NCBI GenBank assembly: GCA_030734395.1
Contig: JAUZTG010000048.1
Span: 124,001 to 188,000, forward strand
Direction: 5' to 3'
DNA from: Sarocladium kiliense
Taxonomy: Eukaryota; Ascomycota; Sordariomycetes; Hypocreales; Sarocladiaceae
Length of the DNA: 64,000 nt
Positions 63,276 to 64,000 of this stretch are shown here, piece after piece (the stretch's first letter is position 1; each line of letters opens with the position of its first letter). The notes under the pieces were generated by a model. It was not told the origin of the DNA. It saw nothing but the letters and a program-made list of their open reading frames with translations, and did not search any database. The position numbers and the translations under genes are program-made.

Positions 63276-64000
63276 ACCACGACTTCGCTCCCGATCCCCT
63301 TTCGCCGAACCCCAACTCCCCTCCGGGGATGACCACCTCCAAAAGCTCCAAGTCGTCTTCGTTCCAATCTCTTCATAGCGATGAGGGGAGTGTTCTTGCT
63401 GATGCCAGTCATTTCGAGGACATTGGCCTCGATGATGACGGTGCCACTCTCAAGGCCGCTCCTCGTGCGCCTTTGCGACGGGACCCCTCGCCAGGTACGC
63501 TGGCTCCGCGGAGCTTAGCTGGCGCTCGTCCAGGCCCTCGCCCACGACAATCATTTCCCAACCTCCGTTCACACTCGATGACTTCGAATCCTCGCAGCAC
63601 CAGTCTTGCCGCGTTGTCGGATCCCCGGCCGCTTTCGCTACCCCGCATCAGCACGGGAAGTCGGTCGACGACCTCGCTGCCCCTGGCTAGAAGACAACGA
63701 AGTCCCAGCCCAAATCTGTCGCTGAACCCGAATCCACGAGATCCGACTCTGCCTCACAGGCCACGGAGGGCGAGCTCCCAGACAACCCATGATCGAAAAT
63801 CACTCTCAGAGCTTGAGCATGAATGTGATGAAGACGACGGGGATGACATCCCGGATGGCCTGGTCCTCGATAATGTGCCAATCTCCCCGCGTCCTGTGAC
63901 TGATAGACCACCGAGTCGCGCCCCTTCAGTCTCCCCTTCTCCTGATCGAGCGCCTAAGGAGCGCGTACGAAGCATCGGGAACGGCACTCCCCCCGTCGCT
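63272..64000 (+). CDS. Ser/Pro-rich protein of unknown function, 5' part only
   Basis: The first 243 codons of a gene that continues beyond the window. The visible part starts MNHDFAPDPLSPNPNSPP and is disordered, rich in Ser, Pro and Arg. It has many SP/TP sites (for example RDPSPG, QRSPSPN, PISPRP, VSPSPD) that could be CDK or MAPK targets, and one acidic patch (ELEHECDEDDGDD). No folded domain is reached before the edge. The start is the ATG overlapping the tiny upstream ORF; the next in-frame Met is M20. The layout suggests a regulatory, membrane or signalling protein, but I cannot name it. Confidence 0.75.
   Translation, partial: MNHDFAPDPLSPNPNSPPGMTTSKSSKSSSFQSLHSDEGSVLADASHFEDIGLDDDGATLKAAPRAPLRRDPSPGTLAPRSLAGARPGPRPRQSFPNLRSHSMTSNPRSTSLAALSDPRPLSLPRISTGSRSTTSLPLARRQRSPSPNLSLNPNPRDPTLPHRPRRASSQTTHDRKSLSELEHECDEDDGDDIPDGLVLDNVPISPRPVTDRPPSRAPSVSPSPDRAPKERVRSIGNGTPPVA

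Noticed and set aside
1..64000. tRNA genes, CRISPR arrays, transposase or reverse-transcriptase genes, polyketide or peptide synthetase core genes
   Set aside because: I looked for B-box-like GGTTCGAATCC strings, regularly spaced repeats and the characteristic protein motifs, and found none that I could support by eye.

Overview
The window is nuclear DNA of a filamentous ascomycete, most likely a Sordariomycete. Nearly every gene is interrupted by short introns (about 45-85 nt, GT...AG, with CTAAC/CTGAC-like branch sites). Several families are typical of Pezizomycotina: Zn(II)2Cys6 regulators, MFS drug:H+ (DHA1-like) and anion:cation (ACS/Dal5-like) transporters, CBM1-tailed secreted enzymes, and GH67 and GH30 xylan enzymes. 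I give 28 protein genes; two run off the window edges. Exon joins were worked out by hand from splice signals, reading phase and family motifs, so they are predictions.

Left part (1-47.1 kb) is accessory catabolic DNA with long intergenic spaces. In order it holds a transketolase-like gene (partial), a gluconate-dehydrogenase-like SDR, a flavin amine oxidase, a glycine-zipper protein and a small Cys-rich protein. Next come a Zn2Cys6 regulator with a DHA1-type transporter and a divergent amidase, an orphan gene, and an SDR divergent from a second Zn2Cys6 regulator that is followed by an ACS-type transporter. A divergent GH30/GH67 pair for glucuronoxylan follows, then a GST, an NAD(P)-binding reductase and a small ABM-family protein. 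A third Zn2Cys6 regulator stands next to a Dal5-like permease that is divergent from a TauD-type dioxygenase (possible sulfonate use). The part ends with a GH43 arabinan/xylan enzyme divergent from a secreted alpha/beta hydrolase with a polyglycine linker and CBM1. The recurring theme is regulator + permease + enzyme units, plus plant cell-wall enzymes.

Right part (47.5-64 kb) is core eukaryotic machinery, densely packed: a DEK_C/SWIB chromatin or RNA polymerase I factor, the ribosome-quality-control E3 ligase Hel2/ZNF598, the unfolded-protein sensor IRE1, chaperonin subunit CCT2 divergent from translation factor eIF3b/Prt1, and the start of a Ser/Pro-rich protein of unknown function with a minimal overlapping upstream ORF.

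Gene-structure oddities stand out more than any single new system. They include two GC-AG introns (one splits the second cysteine codon of a zinc cluster), 17-nt and 25-nt microexons, a coding exon that is just ATG, a 13-nt first coding exon, and two stop-free introns of length divisible by three (one in the IRE1 kinase lobe). I saw no rRNA operon, convincing tRNA, CRISPR array or intact transposon.
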